This document shows, one piece after another, positions 11,291-25,117 of a stretch of 64,000 bases of DNA. The notes below the pieces were generated by a model. It saw nothing but the letters and a program-made list of their open reading frames with translations, searched no databases and was not told the origin of the DNA. The position numbers were made by a program, and so were the translations under genes. Source of the stretch: Acridotheres tristis. Taxonomy: Eukaryota > Chordata > Aves > Passeriformes > Sturnidae. Positions within the stretch are counted from its first letter, which is position 1. Each line of letters opens with the position of its first letter. The stretch spans positions 43,079,154 through 43,143,153 of the forward strand of contig CM072887.1 of the NCBI GenBank assembly GCA_037013685.1. The letters are read 5' to 3'.

Positions 11291-14190
11291 AAGTAGCTGC
11301 AATGGTGGGTCTATAAAACAGCAGTATGCACCTAACCTGGGTGAAGCCAACCAATGGTGCCAGGCTTTAGAAAGTTAAACAAGTCCTTCAAAGTAGTCTC
11401 TGCTCCTCTGTTTCTGAAGGGCTGCCAGACAGCCATCCTACCTCTGTGGTGGGTAGTGCCCCTGCGATTTGGAGTTTGCTAGGCAGAGCAAGCAGACACA
11501 GCTACCAACAAAAGGCGTGAATTCTCCTCAGAGGCTGCTGAAGTGACATTTCAAACAAGCACAGAAAATGCTCCTGAAGGTATAGTGGTTTAAATACCGG
11601 AGATGAAAGCAGTAGTCACCCTCTGCACCACCAGCACATGCTCTACAGAGATCACCCTGATTCTCATATTAGTTCCCCAGTTTCTGGGTGTATATCAGGC
11701 GTGGGTTTTCATTGAACTGAAACCTCTCATTTCAGGTGATGTTTAGCAAAACATTTTCTTCCTGAAGCTGATTTTGGAACCTTTGGGCCGTGAGAGACAG
11801 AATGTTCACAGGCCTTCATGTACTGTTTGCACCCCTTCGCTCTCTCAGCCCCATGTCCATGCTGTCTGCCTCCACATGTGAAGATCACTGGAGGAACACA
11901 AGCTCTGTGTGGCCATGACCTTGTCACTGCAGCCCACTGTGGGCTGCTAGGTTTGAGGAAGTGAATCCAGACCTTAGTTTGCCGAGGTAGGAGAGCCAGG
12001 ACCCCATTTCTAAGTGCTGTTGAAACCCCTGCTAGAAGCAGGGACCTTCTCTTACTACCAGAACAGAATGTGCTTTGTTTTCTTCCAAAGCTGCCATCTC
12101 AGAAAGCAGGAGGGAAGCAGTGCCCAGCAGTGCCCGGAGTGGGGCTGGTGGCTGTGACCTGGGTAGCAGGGCACCTGGAAGGAGGTTTGTGTCCCCCTCA
12201 CCCCTGACACTGCTCTCCACTCACTGGGCTGCTGTTTCCATTTAGTGAAAAGCACTCCATGTTTCTCAGCCACCATCATAAAACAGGTTAGAGGGCATCA
12301 AAGTGGAAGACTTGATTTGTTTGGTTTGTAGGTAACAGCTGCCATGGAAAATAGAAGGCTGTTTGTGCATCTCTGCTAAATTGAAGGGAAACCTTCCTTC
12401 AAAAACTGTGCTTCCCTTCAGCTGTTGTGTTTTGGAATCTTTGGAAGGAAACACAGTCCTGATATGGAAACCATCAGCAAGAGCCTGGGACAACAACTGA
12501 ATTACACTGTTAAAAATACTCAGTCCTTTGAATGAACTGAAAAGATTTTTTTCTTACATACTAGGAGAAAAGATGCAGCTGCATTATCAGCTTCAATGAG
12601 GGCTAGACAGTGCACAGGCACAACGTGCAAAGACAAGAGAGACAAGAGCAGGGGGAATGAAGCCCATGGAATCCCTTTCCCCTATATCATTCCCAAAGTG
12701 CAGAGCCTGGCTGTTTCCAGAGGTGCTGCCATGCTGGGCTGGCTCTGCAGCAGCCAGGGCCATTGGACTGCCTCCTGTGAGCTTTGTTTGTTTCTGGAAA
12801 CTGAAATGCCTCAGCTTCCAAATCATGACAGGAGATGATGCTTTACTTAGGGTTGAAATTTGAGCCAAAATCTATTCCTGGCAATGACTTGAAGGTCATG
12901 CACCAGTAAAGAGTTCCTACCCCAATGGTATGTGCTATTAGACAGATGCGGCTGTTGCTCTTTCTCTGACAGTGACAGATTTTAGGCCACCCTTTCATGG
13001 GTGTGTTTGTTTTCTCCTCCAGTCTGCACTGCTCTCCTAATCTGTGCCCCCAACTCAAGTTTCACTCGCTTGTGCCCTCCTCAAAGGGATGTGATTAAGC
13101 ACAGCCAGTGCAGAACTTTACAGTAACAGCAAATTCCTTTGTGCATGCAGAGTTCACCAGCAATGAGACGGCAATGTGACTTTGCAAGTATGCCTTGCAT
13201 AGCTTCTCATCTTCATATCCCCTGAGGTGAGCAATGCAGTTCACACACACACAGCCCTTGCACCTGTCACAGAAGCTGGGGACAGCCTAGGGGACTCAGA
13301 AGTGGAAGCCAGTCAGCAGACCCATGAGAAGTGTGCATGGAGACAATGTCCTATCACTGTCCTTTCCCAGCTGGTGGGATGCAGCACTGCACACTGACCT
13401 CTGAGGTGGCTGTGAGGAGCACAGCTCTGGTTTGCAGCGCTAAGGGTTGGGCTCTCTTTTCTTGAGAACATGACGGATATCCTTTACAGGGCAAATGTCT
13501 TGGTCTTCACACAGCAGAGGAGTACAGGTTCCCACAATAGAGAGGTAGTTTATTACCAAATCAAATTTCTCCTCACTCTTCTCTGGAATAACACACCCAT
13601 CATGCAGAACAGGGAGGCATAAAGCTCCCAAAAGGACTGCACTGCTGCCCCCACCCACCCCACACCCCTCTGGTGCCTCTGCATCTCAAGAAGATGATTT
13701 TTTTTTAAAGGCAGCTCTCTGTGGATGTTTGGCACATAAGGAGACATCAGTAAGAAATGAAGAAAGTTGAGTATTATGAATGGTAGCCACAAGATGGGCA
13801 AGTCAATCAGGGATAAATTGGGAGTAAGGAAAGAGGAGCCTGGTGCACTACTTATCCCTATGGTCAAAGCTGGATTAGAGCAAACAGTTGCTTGTATTTA
13901 TAAACTTCCCAACACCCTGCTGCGCCCAAAGAAGAGGAGAGAGGAAGGATCACAAGACCCTCACTGGCTGGGGCTTGGGAAAGGAAGTCTCTGAAATATG
14001 AATGCTGGACATTCTCTCCCCCTCCCCCCAGGGTGAAGATTTTCCACAGTGTCACTCCTGCTGTCACTCACAGTGGGAGTACCCTGGTGATCTGATCCTC
14101 ACTCCCTAACCCTCAGGAGAGTTTTTCTTGTGCCCAGAGACCCAACCTGAAGGGAGACAGGGAGAAATCTGCTCCTCTGTTCGCTGCTTC
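11291..14190. other. Intergenic, no gene recognised
   Basis: Unique-looking sequence without recognised genes. A short CA run sits near 13241-13251. Confidence 0.5.
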
Positions 14191-14205
14191 TCGCCCCCTG
14201 CTGCC
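14191..14205 (-). promoter_or_regulatory. CTCF-like motif
   Basis: TCGCCCCCTGCTGCC matches the reverse complement of the CTCF core (YGCCMYCTRSTGG) with one mismatch. A motif match alone does not show binding. Confidence 0.3.
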
Positions 14206-17200
14206 TCCAAGGGCTGGTGGAGCTAATTGATTTATTATTAGTACAGTCCTTTTCAGTGTGGATCTGTTTTTATGTTTACTTTCAGGAGCTAGAGATGGTA
14301 CAGATGGCTAATTTGTTTGTTGGGTATTGTTCATTCTAGCTGCCTAAAGCTGTTTTTGTACTTCTGTATTTGTCATGGTTACTGCATACTCAAAATCTCA
14401 AGTGCCTCTTTTACTGTGTGATGGAAAGCTTTCTGAGTATCAGCAGAAAAGTCATGACTGTTTAGAAGGATTCTCTCTTTTGTCCCTTTGTCCGGCACTA
14501 CCTCCCATTGCCTTTGTTTAGGTGGGGTGTTCTGGGAGGCAGAGAGCCAGCTACAGTCCGGAGGTTTCCCAGAACATCCAGAAAGCCTGGACAATGGGCT
14601 TTTCCCTGGCTCAGAGAGCCTCCAAAACAGGTCACCTTCGGTGCTGGTTAGCAAGGAACACGGATGGGCAGGGACAACTAGTGCTGCTGGCAAGAGAAGT
14701 GGTGGTGCTGGGGAGGGAAGCAGCTGCATTTGATCACACAGTATTGCTGCCCAGTTGCTGCTGGTGAGAAGAACAAGCCTGCTGATTAGCATTCCCGAGA
14801 ATACAATTAGGAGACAAGGCTATTTTCAGCAGCGTCCCCTCTCAAGGCTTGTAAAGACACAAGCGCAAAGAAGCCTGGAGTAGGCGCTTCCTCCACCGCA
14901 GGCACTGGATGGCTTATATTAGCACAATGCTCCAAATCCCCTGTAAGTCCTCCCAGAAAGGGAGAGTAAATATAGTTTGTCAAACAGTTATCTTTAGCAC
15001 ACTGTCTCGTCTGCCAGCATGGATCTTTCTGCATGACCTCTTGCTAAGTCAGGGCAATTTCTTCTCGTTCACTTACTCCTGCCTGCGATGCCATTCCTGG
15101 AGGGGAACAGGGGCTCCCTAGGGCAGAGGGGGAGGCTGTTTCCACCCCCCCCTCGCTGACCAGCCTCTGCATGGACACAGCTGGGTTATTGACCTCTAAA
15201 CCCAGTTTTTCCCATCTGCTTTAAAAAGCAAAAATTTTGAGATCACACAAAAGGAGAGTGAAGAGAAAGCAAGCTGGCTCTGCTGGGGACCCCCTCTGAA
15301 CTCCAGCAGGCAAGGGACATGCTGAGTCCACACCTCTGCAACAGATTCTCTGTGATGATGGGATGGTGATGGAAGAAGAAACACAGGGAGGTTTTGCAGC
15401 ATGTGAAACCAGCCCTACCTCACACTGCTGCTTAGACAGCAGTCTCTCCCTGCCTGGCCTCACTTTGGCACCACTACTCTTGTGCCACTGCTGCTGCACA
15501 CACACAATTCCCCATTGGGCCAGGCTGCCTCTGAGCTGCCAACTGCACGAGCAGGAGCGTAAGCACCACAAGGATCATGGGCAAGTCCCACCTTTGGAGG
15601 TTTGCTCAGCCTGGGACGATTGTGGCTGCTCATGGCCATGCATGGGGTTCTAGCAAGGCTGGCACATCACAAGGCAGCAACTAAACCCTTTTGAGGTGAA
15701 AAGGGGATATGTGGGAAATGGGGCCCTACACGCTAGCAGGCACCTTGCCTGCAAGATTAAGAGCATCATTTTTTGTAGCAAAGAAAAACAGTGAAGGATC
15801 AGAGCTGCCTGCAGCTCTGGCCACCCCTCAGCTGCCCCATAAACTGGGGCACTGCATCAGGGGAAACCTTCTGCCCCTGGGTTTGCAGTTCCTGCCCCAC
15901 TACAAGGCAGCCCCCTCACACCGAGCAACTATCTGAACAACTTGATAGGCATCCAGCAGCCAAAAAAAGCTTGATCCATAGGTCATGGCTATACCAGAAA
16001 GTCAGGCAGAATTTGTCTTCCCCAGGGAAGCTGGGGCAGGGAGAAGGCAGGCAGCCCCAGCGTGCTGTGTCCATAGGAGCGCTGGGTTTCACAGCAGGTC
16101 TCCTGTGCCCATTGCACTGGGCACTGATGTGTCTCTGTACAAAATTCCATATGTCTGAGCCACTAATTTTCAAACAAATAATTTCCTTTTTATTAATCTC
16201 AATGGAGTCTCATCTCTTCAGGATACTGCCACAGGCAAGTGGTGTAACACAAAGCTCAGAGACTCTGCTGTAATGAAAAGGGGGAGATTAGAGAGTTAAT
16301 GGCCCCAGCTGCTACTATAAGCTTTACTCTCCAGGCTGCATTCAGATGGAGAGGCATCATATTGCAGCTCCTTCCCCTGTGCCACTCTCTACATGGTTGG
16401 GGAACTCTCCAGAACAAGAAAAACATCATTTTGTTGCCGTCTGCCAGACTGAGAAACTGAACCGTGCTCTTTCGTCAAGAGGCCCCTGCTTCCTTTTGCA
16501 CTACTGAGCAGAACTCTCCCTAACTCACCAAGGCCAGGTCCCCATCTCTGCTGTGCTGCTGTACGTGTACAGCAACTTCAGCTTGGGGGAAAGGAGGCCA
16601 GTGTGGGGCCTGGTGAGCTGCTGCTTGTCCCGCAGGTATTGAAGAGGGACCAGCTGTCCCATGGGGTGGCTACATTTAATAGTGCTCTGGGGATGGAGAG
16701 TGAACCCAGCTCTGGCTGGGCACCAGGCAGGGGATGGAAGAGGAGATGTCATCAGCATCCAACTGCTTCCTGCTGAGATCACATCCAACAACCCTCCCTC
16801 TCCTGGTAATAACCAAGTGTAGTGCCATTAAACATGTATCTGTAAGAAACCTGCATGTTGGGGTGACCTGGGTGACTATAGCCAAAGAAAAGTCAGACAG
16901 CTCTGTGCCAGGCATGTGGCATAGAGCTGCATGCATCATGTGGCCAAGCCAATGCAGGGGCACCATAACCACCTCCTATAACACAGGTTGCATGACAGGC
17001 TCCAATCCACATGCTCTTTCCTTTCAGCTCCTTCTATTCCTCCATTAACTTTGAGTGAGGGGGGAAGGAAGTGCTGGCAGGAGCCTGTGCTGCCTGGGGT
17101 GCAGGGATGCCACTCACCTCTCTGCATGCAGGACATTTCTCAGCCCTCCTCTCTCTGAAAAGGCTTTTCCATGCACCTCGTGGTGCCTCCTGATGGAGGT

Positions 17201-18359
17201 GGTGCTACCCCCTTGCAATTCTCCCCAGCTCAGTGCATGACAAAATGCTCTGCCTTGGCCCTCCACAGCCCTTTGGTGCCTCCCCACCCTCCTCCAGTAG
17301 GGAAATTATATTAAGACCAGCCACAGGACTCCTTCATCCAGCACAGCTCCCCTCCAGCCAGCTATGATGTAGTGGTCAGCCTTACTCCCAGGTGATTTCC
17401 CCATGGTTTCCTGAGATGCCAGTGCACACATGTAGTTCAGACATGCCAACAGACAGAAAACATTTTGGAGAGCATATCTAGTTATTCAAACTCCAATTCA
17501 CTTCTCCAGCTCATTCTTTTCCTTATCTTTGAAGCAATTACTGATTGTATCATAACTTCCATGTGCCTGACCCAGTTATGCTTGCCCCAGTTCCTGCCTT
17601 CACCAGCTCTCCAGGGGGCTTGAGGATAACAGAGCACACCCCCGTAGTGGTGTCCAGCCACTCCCACTCCTGATCCTGACATTGTTTGCATCCCAGAAAT
17701 CACAAACCTTTCCCATTAGGACACTGCTAAGGAGACAGAAACAGTAAGAAATGGCTTCAAGAAATTCTCCCAGCCTTTCCTATTTATTATAAAACAGTGA
17801 GATGTCACTACCAATGAGGAAAGTCTTAGAATACTTGTGAGATTCTGCTTGGAAACATGATGTTTTTATCTTATTATTCATGAACAAGGATTGTATTTCC
17901 CAGGTAAATTAACTTGAAAAACATTTCTAAAGTTAGTTTAAGTGTGAATTTTTCAACAACATTTCTTGCTTGTTTTTCAAAAGGCAAATTAAACTTGCAG
18001 TGACAACAAAAACACTTTTGCCTTTTCTTGAAGGTAAACAAATACTGTGGAGCAAAGGCTGACCAGTGGGTCAAGTCCTTCACTCCTTCAATTCTGCATT
18101 TCCTTTTGATTATTTTGAAAAGTAGCCAGGACATGCCCAGCATCAAGACAAAAGCCCTGCAATGCTGGGGACAGGACCCAGCATTTTATTTGGCCACTCA
18201 CTGGCCACCCCCTGCCCCTTTCCTTCCCAGTTTTTCTGAAGATGTGGTTGTGAAAAAGTTGAGGATGGAGCAAATTTGCTCTTCTCAGGTCCAGATTGCT
18301 CTTCTGCCTTATCTGAATATACAAAGTACCCTGAAAGAACCAATATTTCTTCTGAATTA
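14206..18359. other. Intergenic, no gene recognised
   Basis: No recognised gene or repeat family. A weak minus-strand pair (acceptor CCTTTTCAG at about 17155-17163, donor GTGAGTG at 17111-17117) encloses 37 bp and is probably chance. Confidence 0.5.
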
Positions 18360-18550
18360 TTTATAGTTTATGGAAATGATAATAACATAGAAATCTGCAA
18401 TGATTTAATTAATTATGGATAAGTAACAAGGTAATGCTAGCAATATATTTAACTGAAAAACCTATCTATAATGAAATGATTTCTTATAAATAATTAAACC
18501 AAAACCGTCTGTGCTGTAACTCATAATTTACATTTAAGTCCTGATTCTTT
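18360..18550. promoter_or_regulatory. AT-rich block, possible conserved non-coding element
   Basis: Dense TAAT/ATTA cores (GATTTAATTAATTATGG) within about 190 bp, without a tandem repeat. The regulatory role is an inference. Confidence 0.25.
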
Positions 18551-21500
18551 TTGCATTCCTGGTGAAACTTTACTCATAAGAATGCTCCCATGAAGCTGAT
18601 GAAGTCAATGACAGAGCTGTTAGCAGGATGGAATCCAGTTTAGAATTAGAAGAACAGATTCCAAAAGAGAAACTGTTACTTTTTCAGTTTTGTTTTTTAA
18701 ACTAAGGGACAGCAATTCAGTCCCTAGGAGATGAGCTTTGCTTTTCCCTTGGTGAGGAAATTCACCTTAATTTGCCTTTCTTAACCCCATTTTAAAAGCA
18801 AATGAAGCCCAGATGACACCAACCGTTTCACAAGTATTGCTTACCATTTCCTTAAACCACTCTTGCCTGACAGCTCCCAGAATTTCAGACCCTTGCTGAT
18901 ACACTTGTGGGAACCATGGCAAAGCCCAGAATTTGGTTAGTGAGCAGTGATGGGAGAAAGGGCACCTGAAGGAGTATGCCATGTATCAGCTAAGCAAGAG
19001 GAATGAAATTCAGACTGCCTTCACCAGCCTCTCCCTGATGAGTATTTCAGTGAACTTGGGGATTGCAAGATGTTCCTCTTTCACTTTGTCCCTTTTCAAG
19101 AAGGTGACAGTAAAGAACCATCCTTTCTATTTACTGTGAGTTCAGTGAAGCACTCACTTCAAATATCTTGGCATCTCTCAACGGGCAAGGGTTGAGCCTC
19201 AAGGAATGCAAGGCTTCCGTCCAGGCCCTGTTGTCAGCTTTCCTTGATGGTCCTCAGAACCTTTGCCAGCTTGAGAATCTGTGAGCTCCAAAAGGTGTCC
19301 CACTCAGGGACACTGGTGGCAGCCTGCTGGAGTCCAGAAGAGCTCAAAGGGCTTTGCATTAGACCACCATTCATAGGGTTGTGAGATGACAACAAATTTC
19401 CATCCTGGACACAATCTGGGCCAGTAATTACTGGAATTTTCTAAAGTACAGTAATAATGATAGCATTCCATACTGGTTACAGCTCAGGCAAGGAAAGTTC
19501 CAAGGCTGTCAGGGAATGGCTGATTATTCCTGCTCTTTTCACCACCTTGGCCATGCAAGAGTTCCTGGTACGATCAAGGGAAGCTTCATTGGTCAACTCT
19601 TTAAACAGAGCCCAAGGCCTGATAGGAATCCCTTAGACCACAAAGTGGTCCAGAGGAACGGGTGTGAATGCACCATCACAGTCAGGACAAAATGGCCTGT
19701 TCCACAGCACCTCTTTGGAGCTGCTTGGAGAGAGCTTAAACAAACCCTGAGGTTGCACACAGTGAGAAGGGTCAATACAGCTGAGACCCACCTCTCTCAG
19801 GCAGCTCTCCCCCTCGAGGCACCTCTCAAGGTTCTCCCACCAGGAAGATGCCCCTGGCAGCAGGGAAAGGGAAAGGGGAGGCTGGCAGGGCTGGTACTCC
19901 TGTCCCTGTGCAGCCAAGGAGCAGCTAAAAAGGGAACCCAGAAGCTTTCCTACACAAACCACATTTATTGGTGTTGCTCCAGTCCTTCGTGGATTGTTAT
20001 CCATCAACAGCAGCACTGAAATTGGCACTCTTCTCAGAAAAGGAAGGGATCCACCCCAAAACACTAAATGTCAGGAAACTTTTGTGACACAGGATGAAGA
20101 AACACGCTGCCGGTGTAGCTCAAAATGTTCCTGCTTGGAAGATAACTGGGAAGCATGGCTGGTTCACACCTTCCACCAGAGCCAGGATCACACAAAACCC
20201 CCGGAGCCCTTGTGTGAGCCCTCACAGAGTGGCCAGAGGCCAAATGACTAACCATCCAGAGTGAACCACCATTCCCAGAAAGTCTTACTAGGTGGAGAGC
20301 CTTCCCATTAATAAGCAGATTTCAGGAAATACCCCAATTGTACAGGAAAGGAGCTGAAATCAGTCATCCACCTTCACAAGTTAATTTTAACACAGTCGGA
20401 CAAAGACGTCTGGACAAAGAGCCACAGTAACCCAAAAAAGCAGAACTGGTAAGATAAAGTAACCATTTGGATTATAAAAATATTAATTGGGAGCATAAAG
20501 GAGCTAGTTCAGTTAAGGGCACAGGTTATTTGTCTCTCCAAAGCAAAGCAAAGGGCTTAAACAAATGGAAGAGCTCTCAGTATGAAAGTAAACATCAAAA
20601 TACTAATTAAAAAGCACGACAAAATTGTTTATCCTCCAAGAAAAGCAGAATGGATGTCTAAGCAGAACTTTTGAACTGATTAGAGCAAGTTAAAGCCCCA
20701 GCTGGGCCCATCCAGCCCCCTTCTTTCCAGGTGCAGGGAAGTCCATACCCAGTGCCATTACTGCATGATGTGTTGTGTTTCCCAGAGATAATAAAGACAG
20801 CACAGTACTTTCTGCAACAAAAGTAACACCTTCCTCTGTAATTTCTGTAGGGTAGGTTGCCCTAATTGTATTCTCATGGGGAAGATGGATAGAATCCTAT
20901 TTATTGACCACCACAAAATCACTGGGAACTTAGTATTTGGATTTTTTTAATTATTAAAGTATGAATCGTTATGAAAGTGTGATGGGAAAAGTGGTCCTTA
21001 TGGCTGGTTTGATTTCACTGCAATTCCTGAGGTAGGATCTGCAAAGGCATGAGTCAGTGTGCAGGAGCTGATTTATTTCCCAAGTTTTGTGAAGTGTAAG
21101 AGACATGATGTTCAGCATCACCTTCCTGTGCTTGCATTGAAGTCTTTCATCAATACCCTGATTTTAGAGTTTTCTAACTATCAGTTGAGGGGTGATACAT
21201 CTAAAAAGAGAAAATGATTTGTTCTTAGTGTTTAGCAGCACCTGAATAAGGTAGATGGAAAAAAAACCCAAAACCTGTAAGTAGTTTGGACAAAATTAAA
21301 TGCCTCATTCTATTGTGCAGTTTTTGTCTAATATCTCTAAGTCCCTTTCTACATACAGTTGTAGAATATGACACACCTATAAAAAAGGGTAAGAAAATGA
21401 TTGGAGAAAACATGGATTTCTGGTTGAAAAAAAGCGTGTCTACTCTAACTGCCCTCCCTCCCCCTCAAAAAAACAGACCTCCTTCAGCTCACAAAGATGC

Positions 21501-21930
21501 AAAAAAGGAGGGGACAAAAACCCCAAAACTATGTGAAGAAGAAGGGGAAGGTCAAATTACTTGCTCGTGCCCCTAGCTGAGTAGGTGGCAGGGTGATGCC
21601 CCCACTGCAGCTGGGGCTCCCCCAAAGCCCCCCAGTGCACACTCCCCCAACAGCCCCACTCCTGCCCAGCAGTGTGAGAATGGATGGACTTGCTGCCACG
21701 GCAAGGAAGTAACTTGGCAAACCAACAACCCATTCAATCTTTGGTACTTATCTTCTGTTTTTTATTAAAGGGTTGCCAAAAAGAAAAGAACAAAACAGCA
21801 TGAAGCTTCTCTGGGCTGGCAGTAGGTGGGGGAAATAAGTGTTTTATAGTGAAAGAGGGTAAAAGCAATGCAGACCCGGCATTTTTGCAGTGAAAACTGA
21901 ATGCCCTCCTTCCCAGAGGCAGCAGCTGAA
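18551..21930. other. Intergenic, no gene recognised
   Basis: An open frame of 167 codons at 19516-20019 has no recognised similarity and a composition typical of non-coding sequence. No repeat family identified. Confidence 0.5.
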
Positions 21931-22068
21931 AATCATAGACTCAGAGAATGGTTTGGGTTAAAAGGGGACCTTGAAGATCACCTAGTTTCCCTGCCTTGGG
22001 CAGGTACACTTTCCACTAGATCAGGTCACTCAGAGCCCCATCTAAGCTGGCCTTGAACACCTCCAAAG
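21931..22068 (-). mobile_element. CR1 LINE 3' fragment
   Basis: The reverse complement carries the CR1 3' end. On the plus strand it starts AATCATAGACTCAGAGAATG (the complement of the ATTCTATG-type tail), continues GGTTTGGGTTAAAAGGGGAC and TTGAAGATCACCTAGTTTCC, and ends within CTGGCCTTGAACACCTCC. It is 5' truncated and about 140 bp long. Confidence 0.93.
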
Positions 22069-23939
22069 TGCCTCCAAACTGGAAGCTCCGCAGGGTGTAT
22101 TTCTCAGGGGAGCCACAGCCCCCCACCCAGAAGGGCACCCCCAGCCCTGGACAGGGCACTCCAGGAGGGGATGGGGGCACCCCACAGCCAGGGACCACCA
22201 GGGCAGGAGGGGCAGATAAAGGGACCTTGAGATGGGGGTATGGCCAAGTGCTGTGCCAGGCAGGGCAGGTTCTCACACCTGGCCCAGTGCTGCTGGAGAT
22301 GGGAGCTAATGGGCAGGGATGTTTCTTGTGGTGTTTGCTGAGTCAGAGGTGATGGCATGAAGAAATACCTATGAGAAGCTTCTATGAGCACTTCTGGTTT
22401 CTCTGTAAGTTTGTTTTATAGGGGGCTTGAACTTGATGCACCATTTTGGGGTTTAGCATGTACTCTTCTATTCCAGTATCTACAAAACTGGCTCTGGAGT
22501 AGCAGAAAGAAAAGCAAAGTTAGGTGATGTCTAAAAATAGCTGCAGAGCAGTCACCCCATCTTCAGTGTACCTATGCCAGCCAGCAAGACAGCCATATGG
22601 GCACTAACATGCATTTGGGAGTTTTCTATGGGAGATGTCAGTGTGCCTTCTTTCCCAGGAGGGAGCGTTCAGCCTCTCAGGGAGTTCTCTGACTGGAATT
22701 TGAACCCCACACTTAGTGCTCAAAGTCAGTGGCATGCTCCAGAGGCTGTCCTGAGGCAGTGAAAGAGTTACCTCTGGAGCAGAGCAGCAGCTCCAGGTGA
22801 TGAAGTGGAAAAGCAGGCATTTCATTCATCTGCTTCTAGCACTGCCTGACCTTGGGCCCTGGCAGAGGAAGGGCGTCTGCTCCTGGGAACAAAGGGCACA
22901 GAAAGGAGGATGGCTCAGGAATACTGCGGGACTACATGGGATCATGGCAGGGCAGCTGTGCTGTTCCATGGCCATGCCTGGCAAACGGCAAGGGTCACTG
23001 GCTGCAATGCACCCACTGCAGGAAGTGCATCCATACACTTCCCAAGCCCATCTTCTGTTTAACAGGGGACAAAAGAAATTTCAGCTTTTCTTTCTTTTCT
23101 TCTTTTTTATTTGCCTCATTATGGGAGCATATACTAGAGGTAGTTCATTCTGGGCTGGACCTTCAGCATCTGTAGAGACAAGAGTCCATTTGAAGAAAGG
23201 TGGTGGTTGAGTTTGGGGTTTTTTCAATATTTTTCAAAAGATGCAGCTGCAGCTACCTAAATGCAAAAGCTCAGGGAGGAGAAATATGAAACGCTGAAGG
23301 CTGAGCCTTTTCAAGCCTAATGACTGGACACAGCCCTGTTGGAGTGAAGCAGGAGAGTCAAGGGCTCCAAGTAGCTCAGCCACCCCTGGTGCCATTAATT
23401 TCTACGTGGTCCAGTGTTTTCCCTTCCGAGGAGATGTTGTGTTGGTGTGGGCACTGCAGCTGCACTGTAACACTCTGCACTGCATGTGGGGTGTCCCACA
23501 CTGCTTGGGGGCAAGTTGGACACACGGAGGGGGTGCAGCAGGGCAGGTGGGTGGCTGGGTGTCCCCAGAGCAGCGTCCCATCCTGTCCCACCGAGAGCCA
23601 CTGCCCTGCCAGCTGGACAGACAGGCAAGCAGGGCTTGGCCCGGGTGCAGAAGGAAAGGATCCAGGGACTCTGTTGACATAACAAGCCACTAGAGAGCAC
23701 TCTCAAATGTATTTATACCCTTTGCCTAAGTGCTAGTTCATAAAAACACGCGGTTGCCATGGCCTGGTTTACAGCACGTCTAAAAAGAGCTCCCAAACAT
23801 ACCAGGTTTTCTGAGGCCACTGCAAAGGCGGTCAAAGCCTCCCTTGTGTGGCACCTTTCCCACCCCCTGGGACCCAGGCAAAGGGCAGCACCCAGCAGCT
23901 CCATGCATCCCTTCTTGTCCCACACTGCTGCCTGTCAAC
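22069..23939. other. Intergenic between the CR1 fragment and the IRF2BP2 3' UTR
   Basis: GC-balanced sequence with no recognised gene. Several overlapping open frames near 23.3-23.7 kb reflect high GC content and have no similarity I recognise. Confidence 0.5.
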
Positions 23940-25083
23940 AAATAAATGTCAAGACAGTATTAAAAAAAATGTGTTATACAACTATTGCTTTTTAAGTTTT
24001 CTTTCTTCTTTTTTTATATACAAAAAATGCATTAAGTATTTCAAGTTCCTAGTTTCCCTTTGCTTAGTGTCAGAAGAAAAAAAAAGACAAAAAATTAAAT
24101 GCCAAACTGGCAGCAGGTTAGTTCAGCAGCTATCAACAAAAGCACCGTGCAGTTGAACTGCAAGGAAAAAGTATCTTTGAAAAAAAAAGCAAGGGAAGTG
24201 GGCTGAAAAAAAAATATAATCACACATTCTTCATTAAAACACTTTTAATACTACACAAGTTACAGTATCACCTTTTAAAAAGTTTAAAAAGGAATATTAA
24301 CAGTAGCACTGTTGCAGCTAAAGCACTTCAAAATAGGGAAAAAAAAGAAAAAGAAAAAAGCTTGGAGCCCAGGAAGTAGTAATAAAGGGAGAATCCACTG
24401 GAGCATTATTGTAATTAAGCAAAGCAACTAAAAGGAAAAAGCAACATTCAATGTGAGAAAAATGAGCTATGTATGAACACCCTCGATTTTTTTAAAATTC
24501 CTTTTTTCCTTTTTTGTTTCTCTTTTGTAGTTCTGAAGTTTTATGGTAGAGATTAGACTTGGCTGGGGGCTCAAAGTCAGCTGAGTGAGCATAGCCACCG
24601 TGTGCCATTTCTTTTCCATCTATGTTGTTTCTGGGCCACTGCCTGGCATCACCGGCTGGGGAGTTTCCATCCTCTCCAGGAGTCACAGAGCTGCAGGAGT
24701 GGGCGGCTGGCAGGAGGAGGAGGAAGGTGTGCTTCCCTACAGGCCGAGTCACACCAGTGTCCCTCGGCCCCAAAACAAGGGTGTGCTTTGTCAGGAGCAG
24801 GTCTCACCCTCGGCATGCTCACAGCTGGGACACCTGATGACACAAAAGGGGGGGCTCTTTTAGGCAGGCTTTGGAATTCAGTTTTGCTTCTTTTTTAAGC
24901 ATAGGGATACCACCTTAATCAAAAACATCAACTTCATCCCATGTAAGGTATTATGCCAAGCAACTTTGAAGAACTTGTTACCATCTATCAGCTCAAATTC
25001 CATTTTTTTTTAATAAAGTGCCTAAATACACATTTACACAGATCATAGTGGTTCCAAAGAATCCTTTACAGTTGGCATTTTTT

Positions 25084-25117
25084 TATATATAGGTATATAT
25101 ATAGGTATATATATATA
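25084..25117. repeat. Imperfect TATATATAGG tandem repeat
   Basis: About three units of TATATATAGG-like sequence lie within the probable IRF2BP2 3' UTR. On the transcript strand they read as UAUAUAUACC repeats. Confidence 0.75.

Noticed and set aside
17111..17163. Minus-strand acceptor and donor enclosing 37 bp
   Set aside because: The acceptor tract is short and interrupted by purines, and no partner exons are seen.
19516..20064. Overlapping open frames (167 codons plus, 143 codons minus)
   Set aside because: Neither has recognisable similarity. Open frames on both strands over the same DNA point to chance.
23320..23706. Several overlapping frames of about 100 codons on both strands
   Set aside because: A GC-rich, stop-poor stretch. 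Many simultaneous open frames argue against any one being coding.
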